Assembly: GCA_022041995.1 (NCBI GenBank)
Contig: CP074390.1
Coordinates: 806,001-870,000 of the forward strand
Direction: 5' to 3'
Length of the DNA stretch: 64,000 nucleotides
From: Cupriavidus necator
GTDB taxonomy: Bacteria > Pseudomonadota > Gammaproteobacteria > Burkholderiales > Burkholderiaceae
Positions 36,002-45,114 of the stretch are shown piece after piece. Below the pieces are notes generated by a model. That model saw nothing but the letters and a program-made list of their open reading frames with translations. It ran no database searches and was not told where the DNA came from. A program made the position numbers and the translations under genes. Each line of letters opens with the position of its first letter. Position 1 is the stretch's first letter.

Positions 36002-37171
36002 ATGCATCCAGATCCCGTCCTGCCCGGCATTCGCGCCATCGAAGCCGAGATGGTGGACCTGCGCCACCGCATCCACGCCCACCCCGAACTCGGCTTCGAG
36101 GAATTCGCCACCAGCGACCTGGTGGCGGAGTGCCTGCAGGCCTGGGGCTATGCCGTGCATCGCGGCCTGGGCGGCACCGGCGTGGTGGGCACCCTGCGGC
36201 ACGGCGAGGGCCGCGCCATCGGCCTGCGCGCCGACATGGACGCGCTGCCGATCCGCGAAGCCACGGGCCTGCCGTATGCCAGCAAGATCGACGGCAAGAT
36301 GCATGCGTGCGGCCACGACGGCCACACCGCCACGCTGCTGGCCGCGGCCCGCTACCTGGCCGAGCACAAGCCCTTCCAGGGCACGCTGCACGTGATCTTC
36401 CAGCCGGCCGAGGAAGGCATGGGCGGCGCGCGCGAGATGATCCGGGACGGCCTGTTCCGCCTGTTCCCGTGCGATGCGGTGTTCGCGCTGCACAACATGC
36501 CCGGCCACCCGACCGGCAAGTTCGGCTTCCTGGGCGGGCCGTTCATGGCCTCGTCGGATACCGTCACGATCCGCGTCACCGGCCGCGGTGGCCATGGCGC
36601 GGTGCCGCACCGGGCAGTCGATCCGGTGGTGGCATGCGCATCGATCGTGATGGCCTTGCAGTCCGTGGTGGCGCGCAACGTGAACCCGCTCGACATGGCC
36701 ATCGTAACCGTCGGCGCGATCGAAGCCGGCAAGGCGCCCAACGTGATTCCGGAAAGCGCCGAGCTGCGCCTGTCGGTGCGCGCGCTGAAGGCCGAGGTGC
36801 GCGACCTGCTGCAGGCCCGCATCACCGCGCTGGCACATGCGCAGGCCGAGAGCTTTGGCGCCAGCGCCGAGGTGCACTACGACCGCCGCTACCCGGTGCT
36901 GGTCAACCACCCGGCCACCACCGAGATGGCTCGCGAGGTCGCCCGTGAATGGCTGGGCGAGGACGGCCTGATCGACAACATGGTGCCGCTGACCGGCAGC
37001 GAGGACTTCTCTTTCATGCTCGAGCAATGCCCGGGCTGCTACCTGATCGTCGGCAATGGCGATGGCGAGGGCGGCTGCATGGTGCACAACCCGGGCTACG
37101 ACTTCAACGACGCCTGCCTGCCGCTTGCGGCCACCTACTGGGTCAGGCTGGTCGAGCGCTACCTGCGCTGA
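36002..37171 (+). CDS. M20-family amidohydrolase (hippurate hydrolase / AbgB-like)
   Basis: 389 residues from ATG 36002 (CGGAGA upstream). A di-metal aminoacylase of the M20D type: DLRHRIHAHPELGFEE, RADMDALPI, metal ligands in HACGHDGH, the catalytic Glu pair in IFQPAEEGMGG, the dimerisation-domain GRGGHGAVPH and the final ligand region SEDFSFMLE. It cleaves an N-acyl amino acid or related amide in the cytoplasm. The following MHS transporter is 66 bp downstream, suggesting uptake and hydrolysis of the same class of compound. Confidence 0.93.
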   Translation: MHPDPVLPGIRAIEAEMVDLRHRIHAHPELGFEEFATSDLVAECLQAWGYAVHRGLGGTGVVGTLRHGEGRAIGLRADMDALPIREATGLPYASKIDGKMHACGHDGHTATLLAAARYLAEHKPFQGTLHVIFQPAEEGMGGAREMIRDGLFRLFPCDAVFALHNMPGHPTGKFGFLGGPFMASSDTVTIRVTGRGGHGAVPHRAVDPVVACASIVMALQSVVARNVNPLDMAIVTVGAIEAGKAPNVIPESAELRLSVRALKAEVRDLLQARITALAHAQAESFGASAEVHYDRRYPVLVNHPATTEMAREVAREWLGEDGLIDNMVPLTGSEDFSFMLEQCPGCYLIVGNGDGEGGCMVHNPGYDFNDACLPLAATYWVRLVERYLR

Positions 37172-37237
37172 GCCACGCTCCGCCATCGACAATGACCGGC
37201 CCCGAGGCCGGCGCCACCCCACCCACGGAGACACCGA

Positions 37238-38563
37238 ATGTCCACTTCCCTGCCCGCGCAGCCGCTTGACGGCGCTTATGCCGCGCCCCCGGCCAGCCGC
37301 GCCGCGCCGCGCCGTCGCGTGATCGCAGCCATCACCATTGGCAACGGCCTGGAGTTCTACGATTTCACCGTCTATAGCTTCTTCGCGGTACTGATCGGCA
37401 AGCTGTTCTTTCCCGTGACCGGCAGCTTCGGCCAGCTGATGCTGTCGCTGGCCACGTTTGGCGTGGGCTTTGTCGCGCGCCCGCTCGGCGGCCTGATGAT
37501 CGGGCTCTATGCCGACCGCGTGGGGCGCAAGCCGGCCATGGCGCTGACGCTGTGGCTGATGGGGCTGGGTTCGCTGCTGTTCGTGGTCACGCCCACCTAT
37601 GCGCAGGCCGGCCTGGCCGCGCCGCTGCTGATCGTGCTGGCGCGGCTGCTGCAGGGCTTTGCGCTGGGCGGCGAGGTCGGCGCCTCCACGGCGCTGCTGA
37701 TGGAGTACGCCGATGACCATTCACGCGGCTACTACGGCAGCTGGCAGCTGTTCAGCCAGGGCGTCAGCGTGCTGCTGGGTGCGGTGGTCGGGCTGTCGCT
37801 GACCAACGGGCTGTCGCCTGATGCCCTGCAAAGCTGGGGCTGGCGCGTGCCGTTCGCCATCGGCATCCTGGTCATCCCGCTGGGCCTCTATATCCGCCGC
37901 CACCTGGAAGAAACCGCCGAGGCGCCGGCCGTCTGCGCGCCGGGCCACGAACGCACCGGCCTGGCCGAGATCTTCCGCGGACACGGCCGCGTCGTGGTGG
38001 CCGGCGTGCTGGTGACGATCGGCGGCACCTCGGCGACCTATATCGTGCTGCATTACATGACCAGCTACGCGGTGACGGTGCTGAAGATCCCGCTCGGGCT
38101 CAGCATGGCCGCCGGCTGCGTCGCCGCGCTGGTACAGGTGGCGCTGGCCGCGTATGCCGGCCGGCTGTCGGACCGGATCGGGCGCAAGCCCGCCATCCTG
38201 TGGTCGCGCGTGGCCATGCTGGTGCTGGTCTATCCCACCTTCATGCTGCTCAACGCGCGGCCGTCGCTGGGGATGCTGCTGGCAGTGGTCGCGGTACTGG
38301 CCCTGCTGCTGGTGCTGAATACGGTGCCGTCGGTGGTGCTGATCACCGAGCTGTTCCCGCGCCGCATCCGGGCGAGCGGGCTGTCGGTGGTCTATTGCAT
38401 CGGCGTGCTGGTGTTCGGCGGCTTCGCCCAGCTGATCGCCACCTGGCTGATTGAGCTGACCGGAAATGCCAGCGCGCCGGCGCTGTATGTGATCGGCTGC
38501 GGCCTGATTTCGCTGCTGGGGCTGGCGATGGTGCCGGAGACGGCGGGCAAGCGGCTGGATTGA
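37238..38563 (+). CDS. MHS-family MFS transporter (citrate/dicarboxylate:H+ symporter type)
   Basis: 441 residues, 12 membrane segments. Signature features of the metabolite:H+ symporter family are ITIGNGLEFYDFTVYSFFAV in TM1, motif A-like GLYADRVGRKPAMALTL between TM2 and TM3, LLQGFALGGEVGASTALLMEYA, and the second motif A RLSDRIGRKPAIL. ATG 37238 follows GGAGACACCGA. Likely co-transcribed with the M20 amidohydrolase. It is the probable importer of an organic acid or acyl-amino acid; specificity unknown. Confidence 0.92.
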   Translation: MSTSLPAQPLDGAYAAPPASRAAPRRRVIAAITIGNGLEFYDFTVYSFFAVLIGKLFFPVTGSFGQLMLSLATFGVGFVARPLGGLMIGLYADRVGRKPAMALTLWLMGLGSLLFVVTPTYAQAGLAAPLLIVLARLLQGFALGGEVGASTALLMEYADDHSRGYYGSWQLFSQGVSVLLGAVVGLSLTNGLSPDALQSWGWRVPFAIGILVIPLGLYIRRHLEETAEAPAVCAPGHERTGLAEIFRGHGRVVVAGVLVTIGGTSATYIVLHYMTSYAVTVLKIPLGLSMAAGCVAALVQVALAAYAGRLSDRIGRKPAILWSRVAMLVLVYPTFMLLNARPSLGMLLAVVAVLALLLVLNTVPSVVLITELFPRRIRASGLSVVYCIGVLVFGGFAQLIATWLIELTGNASAPALYVIGCGLISLLGLAMVPETAGKRLD

Positions 38564-38573
38564 CGCCGGTGGA

Positions 38574-39395
38574 CTAGGCGCCGGCCAAGATCCGGCGTGC
38601 GCGCTCCAGCACGGGGCGATCCACCATCTTGCCGTCCACTGCCACCGCGGCGCCATCGGCAGCGGCGGCCGCGGCCATGACGCGCCCGGCCCAATGCCGT
38701 TCATCGGCCGACGGCGCCAGGCCGTCGTGCACGCCGCGGACCTGGTCCGGATGGATCAGCAGCTTGGCGCCAAAGCCGAAGGCCCGGGCGCGGCGCGTTT
38801 CAGCGGCAAGCGCGGCGTCATCGCCGATCGCGGTGCAAACGCCATCCACGGGCGCGGGCAAACCCGCCGCGCGGGAATGGAGCACCAGCCGGCTGCGGAA
38901 GTAGTGCAACGCTTCGCCATCGTCATGCACGCCGAGGTCGAACATCAGGTCGATGCTGCCGAACAGCAGCCGGACCACGCTGCCGGCGCGGGCCAGTTCG
39001 CGCAAGCCGGCGAAGCCGGCGGCGTTCTCGACCAGCGGGCAGCAGCGCACCCCCGGCAATGCCGCAGCCAGCGCATGAACGTCGGCCGGATCCGCCTTCG
39101 GCAGCACGATGTCGGCGGCCCCCTGCGCGCGGCACCAGGCGAGATCGTCCTCGTAGTACGGGGTATCGGCACCGTTGATGCGCGCCAGCATGGCGACGCC
39201 CGCCGCCGCTGCCTGCTCGCCCAGCGCCGCCCATGGGCCGGCAAGCCCGTCGCGGGCGTGCCCCTTGTCGGCGGGCGCGACTGCATCCTCGAAGTCGACG
39301 ATGACGGCATCGGCACCGGAGCCGATCGCCTTGGCGATGCGCTCCGGACGCGAGGCCGGGACAAACAGGTAGCTGCGCGGATTGGCGATCGGCAT
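38574..39395 (-). CDS. HpcH/HpaI aldolase, CitE-like CoA-ester lyase
   Basis: 273 residues. The motifs SYLFVPASRPERIAKA, VIVDFEDAVAPADKGHAR, RINGADTPYYEDDL, IVLPKAD, the Mg-binding Glu in PLVENAAGF and Asp in GSIDLMFDLGV, and AKLLIHPDQV identify a citrate-lyase-beta-like enzyme. It is of the shorter stand-alone kind that cleaves malyl-, citramalyl- or similar CoA esters. It starts 11 bases after the stop of the CaiB-type CoA-transferase, so the two probably act in sequence: CoA activation of an acid, then retro-aldol cleavage. Confidence 0.92.
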   Translation of the reverse strand: MPIANPRSYLFVPASRPERIAKAIGSGADAVIVDFEDAVAPADKGHARDGLAGPWAALGEQAAAAGVAMLARINGADTPYYEDDLAWCRAQGAADIVLPKADPADVHALAAALPGVRCCPLVENAAGFAGLRELARAGSVVRLLFGSIDLMFDLGVHDDGEALHYFRSRLVLHSRAAGLPAPVDGVCTAIGDDAALAAETRRARAFGFGAKLLIHPDQVRGVHDGLAPSADERHWAGRVMAAAAAADGAAVAVDGKMVDRPVLERARRILAGA

Positions 39396-39406
39396 GGCGG
39401 CTTCTT

Positions 39407-40579
39407 TCAGACTGCGCCGGACGAGCGCAATGCGGCAATCTGGTCCGCGGTCTGGCCCAGCTCGGCCAGGATGGCATCAGTGCTCGCGCCGAGCGACGGA
39501 ATCGGGTCCATGCGTGCCTCGGTCATGCCCGGCGGCAGCAACGCCGGCACGGGACCCACCGGCGTATCGACCTGGCGCCAGCGCTGGCGCGCCGCCAGCT
39601 GGGGGTGGTCCCAGACGTCAGCGATGGTATTGACCCGCGCATTGGCGATCCTGGCGCCCTCCAGCCGGTCGACCACCTCGGCGGCGGTCAGGCCCGAGAA
39701 GCTCTCGACGATGCGCGCGCGCAGCGCCGCGCGGTTCTGGTTGCGCAGGCTGTTGCTGGCAAAGTCGGGATGCGCGGCCAGATCGGGTTCGCCCAGCACC
39801 GCCTGGCAGAACACGACCCACTCGCGCTCGTTCTGCAGTCCCAGCATCACGGTCTTGCCATCGCCGGTTGGAAACGGGCCATAGGGATAGATGGTGGCGT
39901 GCGCCGCGCCCGCGCGCGGCGGCGGCTCGGCGCCATCGAAGGCATAGTAGAGCGGGAAGCCCATCCACTCCACCATCGATTCCAGCATCGAGATATCGAT
40001 GCGCTTGCCGCGCCCGGTCTTGCCGCGTTCGAGCAGCGCGGCCAGGATATTGGTATAGGCATACATGGCGGCCGCAATATCGGCCACCGAGGCGCCGGCC
40101 TTGACGCCGTCCTCCGGCGTGCCAGTCACGGAGACAAAGCCGGATTCGCTCTGGACCAGCAGGTCGTAGGCCTTCTTGTCGCGGTACGGGCCGTCGCTGC
40201 CATAGCCCGAGATATCGCACACGATCAGGCGCGGGTACTTTTCGCTCAGGCTGTCGAAATCCAGGCCCAGGCGCGCGGCCGCGCCGGGCGCGAGGTTCTG
40301 CACCAGCACATCCGCGCGTTCGAGCAGTCCGGCCAGCACGGGGGCGGCCGCGGCGTGCTTGACGTCGAGCGTGAGGCTCTCCTTGGAACGATTGGTCCAG
40401 ACGAAGTGTGAAGACAAGCCGCGCACGCGCGTGTCGTAGGCGCGGGCAAAATCGCCGCTGCCAGGCCGCTCGATCTTGATGATGCGCGCGCCCAGGTCCG
40501 CCAGCTGGCGGGTGCAGAACGGGGCCGCGATCGCCTGCTCCAGGGAAACGACGGTGATGCCTTCGAGGGGATGGGGCAT
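39407..40579 (-). CDS. CaiB/BaiF (type III) CoA-transferase
   Basis: 390 residues from ATG 40579; upstream in-frame starts overlap the divergent lysR gene and lack homology. Typical motifs: GITVVSLEQAIAAPFCTRQL, LADLGARIIKIERP, SFQ-type loop as NRSKESLTLDVK, VLVQNLAPGAAARLG, the catalytic Asp in KKAYDLLVQSESG, and the GYG(S)DGPY loop. It transfers CoA between an acyl-CoA and a free acid. It is paired with the CitE-like lyase downstream and lies divergent from a LysR regulator. The substrate may be a hydroxy- or methyl-dicarboxylate (inference). Confidence 0.92.
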   Translation of the reverse strand: MPHPLEGITVVSLEQAIAAPFCTRQLADLGARIIKIERPGSGDFARAYDTRVRGLSSHFVWTNRSKESLTLDVKHAAAAPVLAGLLERADVLVQNLAPGAAARLGLDFDSLSEKYPRLIVCDISGYGSDGPYRDKKAYDLLVQSESGFVSVTGTPEDGVKAGASVADIAAAMYAYTNILAALLERGKTGRGKRIDISMLESMVEWMGFPLYYAFDGAEPPPRAGAAHATIYPYGPFPTGDGKTVMLGLQNEREWVVFCQAVLGEPDLAAHPDFASNSLRNQNRAALRARIVESFSGLTAAEVVDRLEGARIANARVNTIADVWDHPQLAARQRWRQVDTPVGPVPALLPPGMTEARMDPIPSLGASTDAILAELGQTADQIAALRSSGAV

Positions 40580-40703
40580 GGTGGTATCCGGTTTTGCGCA
40601 ATGTCCTGACGGCAATCTACCGGACCGGGCCGCACCTGGGAAATACCGATTGCCGAGGGGATCATAAGTAAAATGAATACTTTGAAAATCCCCGGAGCCC
40701 GCC
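40580..40703. promoter_or_regulatory. Divergent promoter region of the CoA-transferase operon and its LysR regulator
   Basis: 124 bp between opposing start codons, with an AT-rich core around 40660-40690 (ATAAGTAAAATGAATACTTT). This is the expected place for a LysR box and both promoters. Individual elements could not be fixed by eye. Confidence 0.4.
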
Positions 40704-41672
40704 ATGGACCTGCGCGCCATGCGCTATTTCATCGCCATCGTCGACCAGGGCAGCCTGACGCGGGCCGCCGAAGTGGTCTGCGTGGCGCAGCCCGCACTCA
40801 GCCAGCAACTGGCGACGCTGGAAAAAGAGCTGGGCGTGCCGCTGGTCCACCGCGGCGCCAAAGGCGTCAAGCCCACGGAAGCCGGCCGCACGCTCTATCG
40901 CCACGCCCGCAATATCCTGCGGCAGGTGGAGATCGCCGGCGCCGAGGTCCGGGTGGCGGGCACGGATGCCACCGGCATGGTTGCCATCGGCCTGCCCACC
41001 ACGGCGGCAGCGGCATTCGGCATGCCGCTGATCCGCGCCGTGCGCGCCCGCTATCCGCAGATCCGGCTTCAGCTGTTCGAGAGCATGAGCGGCTATATCT
41101 CGGAGCTGCTGGATCACAACCGGCTGGATTTCGCCATCCTGTTCCGCGATGTGCCGTCGCGCGCGGTGGAACTGGAGCGGCTGGCAAGCGAACCGCTATA
41201 CCTGGTCGGGACGCTTCCCGTGACGCGCGGGCGCGCAAAGGCGCAAGCGAAGTCCCGGGCGCAGGCCGGTACGCAAGACGCTAAGGTCGCGATCAAGGCA
41301 CTGGGCGAGCTGCCACTCGTGCTGCCAAGCGGCTCGCAGGGCCTGCGCGAAGTGGTCGAGCTTGCCTTCGCCCAGGCCGGCGTGCCGCTGAACGTGGTGG
41401 CCGACCTGGATTCGCTGCCCTTCCTGCTGGCGACCGCGCGCGAGGGCCTGGCCTGCACCATCCTGCCCGCGTCGTCACTGTCCGAGGCGGACAGCGAAGT
41501 GCCGCGGCACCTGATCGTGCCGGAACTGCGCCGCACGCTGTCGCTGTGCTGGCCACGCGCGCTGCCGCGGACCAGCGCGGCCGAGGCCGTGGCGGAGGTG
41601 CTGCGTGAACTGGTGGCCGGGCGCATCGCGGCGGGCGGGTCGCTGAAGCCGCCGCCTGCAGCCGATCAATAA
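40704..41672 (+). CDS. LysR-family regulator (Nac/CbbR-like)
   Basis: 322 residues. Helix-turn-helix MRYFIAIVDQGSLTRAAEVV then VAQPALSQQLATLEKELGVP, with the conserved Q-P-A-L-S recognition helix. The effector domain begins VAIGLPTTAAAAFGMPLI. An unusual basic insert rich in Ala, Lys and Arg (RGRAKAQAKSRAQAGTQDAK) lies mid-domain. ATG 40704 follows GGAGCCCGCC. It is divergent from the CoA-transferase/CitE operon and upstream of a Bug binding protein, both plausible targets. Confidence 0.92.
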   Translation: MDLRAMRYFIAIVDQGSLTRAAEVVCVAQPALSQQLATLEKELGVPLVHRGAKGVKPTEAGRTLYRHARNILRQVEIAGAEVRVAGTDATGMVAIGLPTTAAAAFGMPLIRAVRARYPQIRLQLFESMSGYISELLDHNRLDFAILFRDVPSRAVELERLASEPLYLVGTLPVTRGRAKAQAKSRAQAGTQDAKVAIKALGELPLVLPSGSQGLREVVELAFAQAGVPLNVVADLDSLPFLLATAREGLACTILPASSLSEADSEVPRHLIVPELRRTLSLCWPRALPRTSAAEAVAEVLRELVAGRIAAGGSLKPPPAADQ

Positions 41673-41779
41673 AACTTATGCCCGTAGTCGGCGATTGAAT
41701 TTCACGCCGGCGCGGCAGTCGGCTAGAGTTGCCACCAGCCTGGGCCGGCATTCACGGCCCCGCAACTCCAGGAGACACC

Positions 41780-42763
41780 ATGCAACGCACCCGCCGCGCC
41801 CTGGCAGCCGCCGCTGCCCTGGCCGCCTGCCTGCCGCTGTTCAGCGCCAGGGCCCTCGCCGCCGACCCCTATCCGTCCAAGCCCATCCAGATGATCGTGC
41901 CGCAGGCGCCGGGCGGCACTAACGATATCGTCGCACGCCTGGTCGCCGCGACCCTGTCGCAACGGCTTGGCCAACAGGTGGTGGTGGAAAACCGCCCGGG
42001 CGCCGGCGGCAATATCGGCACCCAGGCCGCGGCCCGCGCCACGCCGGACGGCTACACGCTGCTGATGACCATCAGCAGCACCCAGGCCATCAACCCGTCG
42101 CTGTACCGGAGCATCCCGTTCGATCCGGTCAAGGACTTCGAGCCGATCGCACCGGTGGCGAGCGTGCCGAACGTGCTGGTGGCCAACCCCGCCTTCCCCG
42201 CCAGGTCGCTGCCCGAGCTGATCGCGCTGGCCAAGGCCAAGCCCGACTACTACCGCTATGCCTCCGCCGGCAATGGCACGCTGAACCACCTGCTGGGCGA
42301 GATGCTCAACAGCATGGCCGGCATCAAGCTCGAACACGTGCCCTACAAGGGCGTCGCGCCGGCGCTGAACGATGTGCTGGGCAACCAGGTGCCGCTGGCC
42401 TTCGCCAGCCTGCCGTCGGTGCTGGCCCATATCAAGGCGGGCAAGGTGCGCGCGCTCGGCGTCAGCTCCGCCAAGCGCTCGCCGTTCGCGCCGGACATTC
42501 CGGCGATCGGCGAAACCGTGCCCGGCTATAGCGGCGACCTCTGGGTCGGCCTGTTCGCGGTCAAGGGCACGCCGAAGGACGTGACGCAAAAGCTCGGGCA
42601 GGCCATGCAGGAGATCCTGGCGGACAAGACCCTGCGCGACAAGCTGGCGGCACAGGGCGCCGAAGTCATGACGGGCACGCCGCAGCAGTTCAGCAAGATG
42701 CTGGCGTCCGACATGGACAAGTGGGCCCGCATCGTGAAGGCATCGGGCGCGCAGGTGGACTAG
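41780..42763 (+). CDS. Bug/TctC-family tripartite tricarboxylate transporter substrate-binding protein
   Basis: 327 residues from ATG 41780 (CAGGAGACACC upstream). A signal peptide (cleaved about ARALA, before ADPYPSKPI) precedes a Bug fold with PIQMIVPQAPGGTNDIVARL, VVVENRPGAGGNIGTQAAAR, a substrate loop at PDGYTLLM, and VPYKGVAPALNDVLGNQVPL. No TctA/TctB membrane genes are present nearby, which is common for orphan Bug proteins in this order. Beside the CaiB/CitE genes it may bind the acid that they degrade; it could alternatively be a sensor. Confidence 0.93.
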   Translation: MQRTRRALAAAAALAACLPLFSARALAADPYPSKPIQMIVPQAPGGTNDIVARLVAATLSQRLGQQVVVENRPGAGGNIGTQAAARATPDGYTLLMTISSTQAINPSLYRSIPFDPVKDFEPIAPVASVPNVLVANPAFPARSLPELIALAKAKPDYYRYASAGNGTLNHLLGEMLNSMAGIKLEHVPYKGVAPALNDVLGNQVPLAFASLPSVLAHIKAGKVRALGVSSAKRSPFAPDIPAIGETVPGYSGDLWVGLFAVKGTPKDVTQKLGQAMQEILADKTLRDKLAAQGAEVMTGTPQQFSKMLASDMDKWARIVKASGAQVD

Positions 42764-42826
42764 GCGCAGAACGGGCACCCAGGCGGTGCGCCAGTGGGCA
42801 TGCCGCCACGCCCGCACACCCCCGCC

Positions 42827-43741
42827 CTATCGGCCAACGAGCGCCGCCAGCTCCGCCGTGCGCTGGGCCACGAAATCCCGCAGCGCCCGCAGCAGCGGCG
42901 TCACCTGCCGCCGCCCCGGCACCACCATGTACAGCGGCGACGCCTCGGTGCCCCAGTCCGTGCACAGCGCCTGCAAGCGCCCTTCGGCCAGGTCCTCGGC
43001 CACATCGAAATAGGCCTTGTATGCGATGCCCTTGCCGAGCCGCGTCCAGCGGTGCACCGCATCGCCGTCGTTGGAAACATTGAAGGCCCGCACGCGCACC
43101 GTGACGGCATCGGTGCCATGGCGCCAGAAGCGCCAGCGGTCATGCACCTCGTCGCCGAGCATGTAGCACAGGCAGTTATGCTCCGACAGCGCCAGCGGCG
43201 TGTCCGGGGTGCCGTGCTGCGCCAGGTATTGCGGTGACGCGCACAGCACGCGGCGGTTGTCGGGCGCCACCGGCAAGGCGACCAGGTTGGAGTCCGGCGG
43301 CTCGCCATAGCGGAACGCCGCGTCCACCGGATCGCTGTAGATATTGGCGATGCGGTCGGTCAGGTGCAGACGGATCTCCACCTGTGGGTGCCGGGCCTGG
43401 AAGGCATCGAGCCACGGCAGCAGCAGGTTGCGGCCGAAATCCGACGTTGCCGACAGCTTCAGCGCCCCGCGGAATGCCTGCACGCCGGTGGCCAGTTGCT
43501 GGCCGACCTGCTGCAACGCGTCCAGCGCCGGCCGGCCTTGTGCCAGCAGCAGTTCACCTGCCTGCGTCAGGCGCATGGTGCGGGTGGAACGCACGAACAG
43601 CTGGGCGCCCAGTTCTGCTTCCAGCCGCTTGAGCGCGGCGCTGGCGGCGGCCGGCGTCAGGTCCAGCGCCCGCGCGGCGGCCGACAGGCTGCCGCTGTCA
43701 GCGGTGCGCACGAAGATATCCAGGTCTTGCAGGGCCTTCAT
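42827..43741 (-). CDS. LysR-family regulator (next to the Old Yellow Enzyme gene)
   Basis: 304 residues from ATG 43741 (an upstream in-frame start would add 11). Helix-turn-helix DLDIFVRTADSGSLSAAARA, then LTPAAASAALKRLEAELGAQ. The effector domain contains KLSATSDFGRNLLLPWL and DAAFRYGEPPDSN, the pattern of the LysR group that often controls adjacent oxidoreductases. It is divergent from the OYE gene at 43875 with a 133-bp AT-rich spacer, hence its likely regulator. Confidence 0.92.
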   Translation of the reverse strand: MKALQDLDIFVRTADSGSLSAAARALDLTPAAASAALKRLEAELGAQLFVRSTRTMRLTQAGELLLAQGRPALDALQQVGQQLATGVQAFRGALKLSATSDFGRNLLLPWLDAFQARHPQVEIRLHLTDRIANIYSDPVDAAFRYGEPPDSNLVALPVAPDNRRVLCASPQYLAQHGTPDTPLALSEHNCLCYMLGDEVHDRWRFWRHGTDAVTVRVRAFNVSNDGDAVHRWTRLGKGIAYKAYFDVAEDLAEGRLQALCTDWGTEASPLYMVVPGRRQVTPLLRALRDFVAQRTAELAALVGR

Positions 43742-43874
43742 CGGTCGATTCCCGGGATGGGCTGTGATTTTCAAATATTAATTGATAGCTGCAGCAAATA
43801 TTGCGGGGTTTTTCAAATAAGAGGCCAGTGGGACGATGGTGCATCCACACACCACACCCATCAGGAGCCCAACC
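43742..43874. promoter_or_regulatory. Divergent lysR/OYE promoter region
   Basis: The 133-bp spacer is strikingly AT-rich between about 43770 and 43825. TTCAAATATTAATTG and a second AAATATTG occur about 20 bp apart, followed by TTTTTCAAATA, giving repeated CAAAT(A) elements that could be LysR-binding half sites. Assignment is by composition and repetition only. Confidence 0.4.
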
Positions 43875-44978
43875 ATGACCGCACAACACCTGCTCAGCCC
43901 CCTGCCCCTCGGCCAGCTCTCGCTGCCCAACCGCATGGTGATGGCACCGATGACCCGCGCCCGCACCAGCCAGCCCGGCAACGTGCCCAATGCGCTGATG
44001 GCGTCCTACTACGCCCAGCGCGCCAGCGCCGGCCTGATCGTCACCGAGGCCACCCAGGTTTCGCCCCAGGGCCAGGGCTACAGCTTCACGCCCGGCATCC
44101 ATAGCGAGGCGCAGGTGCAGGGCTGGCGCGGCGTCACCGACGCGGTGCACCATGCCGGCGGACGCATCGTGCTGCAGCTTTGGCATGTGGGCCGGATGTC
44201 GCATGAGAGCTTCCATGCCGACGGACTGCCGGTGGCGCCGTCGCCGCTGTCGCCCGATGCGCAGGTCTGGGTCGCCGGCGACGACGGCGTCGGCCGCATG
44301 GTCGACTGCCCGGTGCCGCGCGCCATGACCGGGGCCGATATCCGCGCCGTGATCGAAGACTTCCGCCGCGGCGCCGCCAACGCCATGCGCGCCGGCTTTG
44401 ACGGCGTGGAAATCCACGGTGCCAACGGCTACCTGGTCGACCAGTTCCTGCGCACCACCGCCAACCACCGCACCGACGCCTACGGCGGCTCCATCGCCAA
44501 CCGCATCCGCTTTGCCGAAGAAGTGGTCGCCGCCGTGGCCGGCGAAGCTGGCGCCGAGCGCACCGGCATCCGCCTCGCGCCCTTCATCACCCAGCGCAAC
44601 ATGAACTGCCCGGAGATCATTCCGACCATCCTGCAGCTGGCACAGCGGCTCGATGCAGCAGGCGTGGCCTATATCCACCTGGCGGAAGCGGACTGGGACG
44701 ACGCGCCGCAGATCCCCGAAGACTTCCGCCACGCGCTGCGCGCCGCCTACAAGGGACGCGTAATCGTGGCCGGCAAGTATGACCAGGCCCGCGCCGAACG
44801 CATCCTGGGCCAAGGGCTGGCCGACCTGGTCGCGTTCGGGCGCCCCTTTGTCGCCAACCCGGATCTGCCGGCACGCTTTGCGGCCGGCCTGCCGCTGGCT
44901 GGTTTTGACAGCCAGAGTTTGTTTGGCGGAGATGCGCGGGGGTATACCGACTACGCGGACTCCGCGGCGGCGGCATAG
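43875..44978 (+). CDS. Old Yellow Enzyme-family ene-reductase (NemA-like)
   Basis: 367 residues from ATG 43875 (CAGGAGCCC upstream). An FMN-dependent TIM barrel: LSLPNRMVMAPMTRARTSQP, VTEATQVSPQGQGY, LQLWHVGRMSH, the active-site His/Asn pair and Tyr in VEIHGANGYLVDQFL, the RTDAYGGSIANRIRF signature and the phosphate-binding VAFGRPFVANPDL. It reduces activated alkenes, maleimides or nitro compounds with NAD(P)H. The divergent LysR gene probably controls it; NemR-type TetR regulation as in E. coli is not seen. Confidence 0.95.
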   Translation: MTAQHLLSPLPLGQLSLPNRMVMAPMTRARTSQPGNVPNALMASYYAQRASAGLIVTEATQVSPQGQGYSFTPGIHSEAQVQGWRGVTDAVHHAGGRIVLQLWHVGRMSHESFHADGLPVAPSPLSPDAQVWVAGDDGVGRMVDCPVPRAMTGADIRAVIEDFRRGAANAMRAGFDGVEIHGANGYLVDQFLRTTANHRTDAYGGSIANRIRFAEEVVAAVAGEAGAERTGIRLAPFITQRNMNCPEIIPTILQLAQRLDAAGVAYIHLAEADWDDAPQIPEDFRHALRAAYKGRVIVAGKYDQARAERILGQGLADLVAFGRPFVANPDLPARFAAGLPLAGFDSQSLFGGDARGYTDYADSAAAA

Positions 44979-45114
44979 GCCGGCTTGCCCAGGAAACTGC
45001 TAAAGACCGCGCCGTCCCTGCCGTTAAGCAAGAGTTGGCCAGCGAAGGACATTGGCAAGACAGGCAGCCGGCACGCCGGTGCCTGCACTTCTGGGGTGGA
45101 AACGGGAGAGAGAC

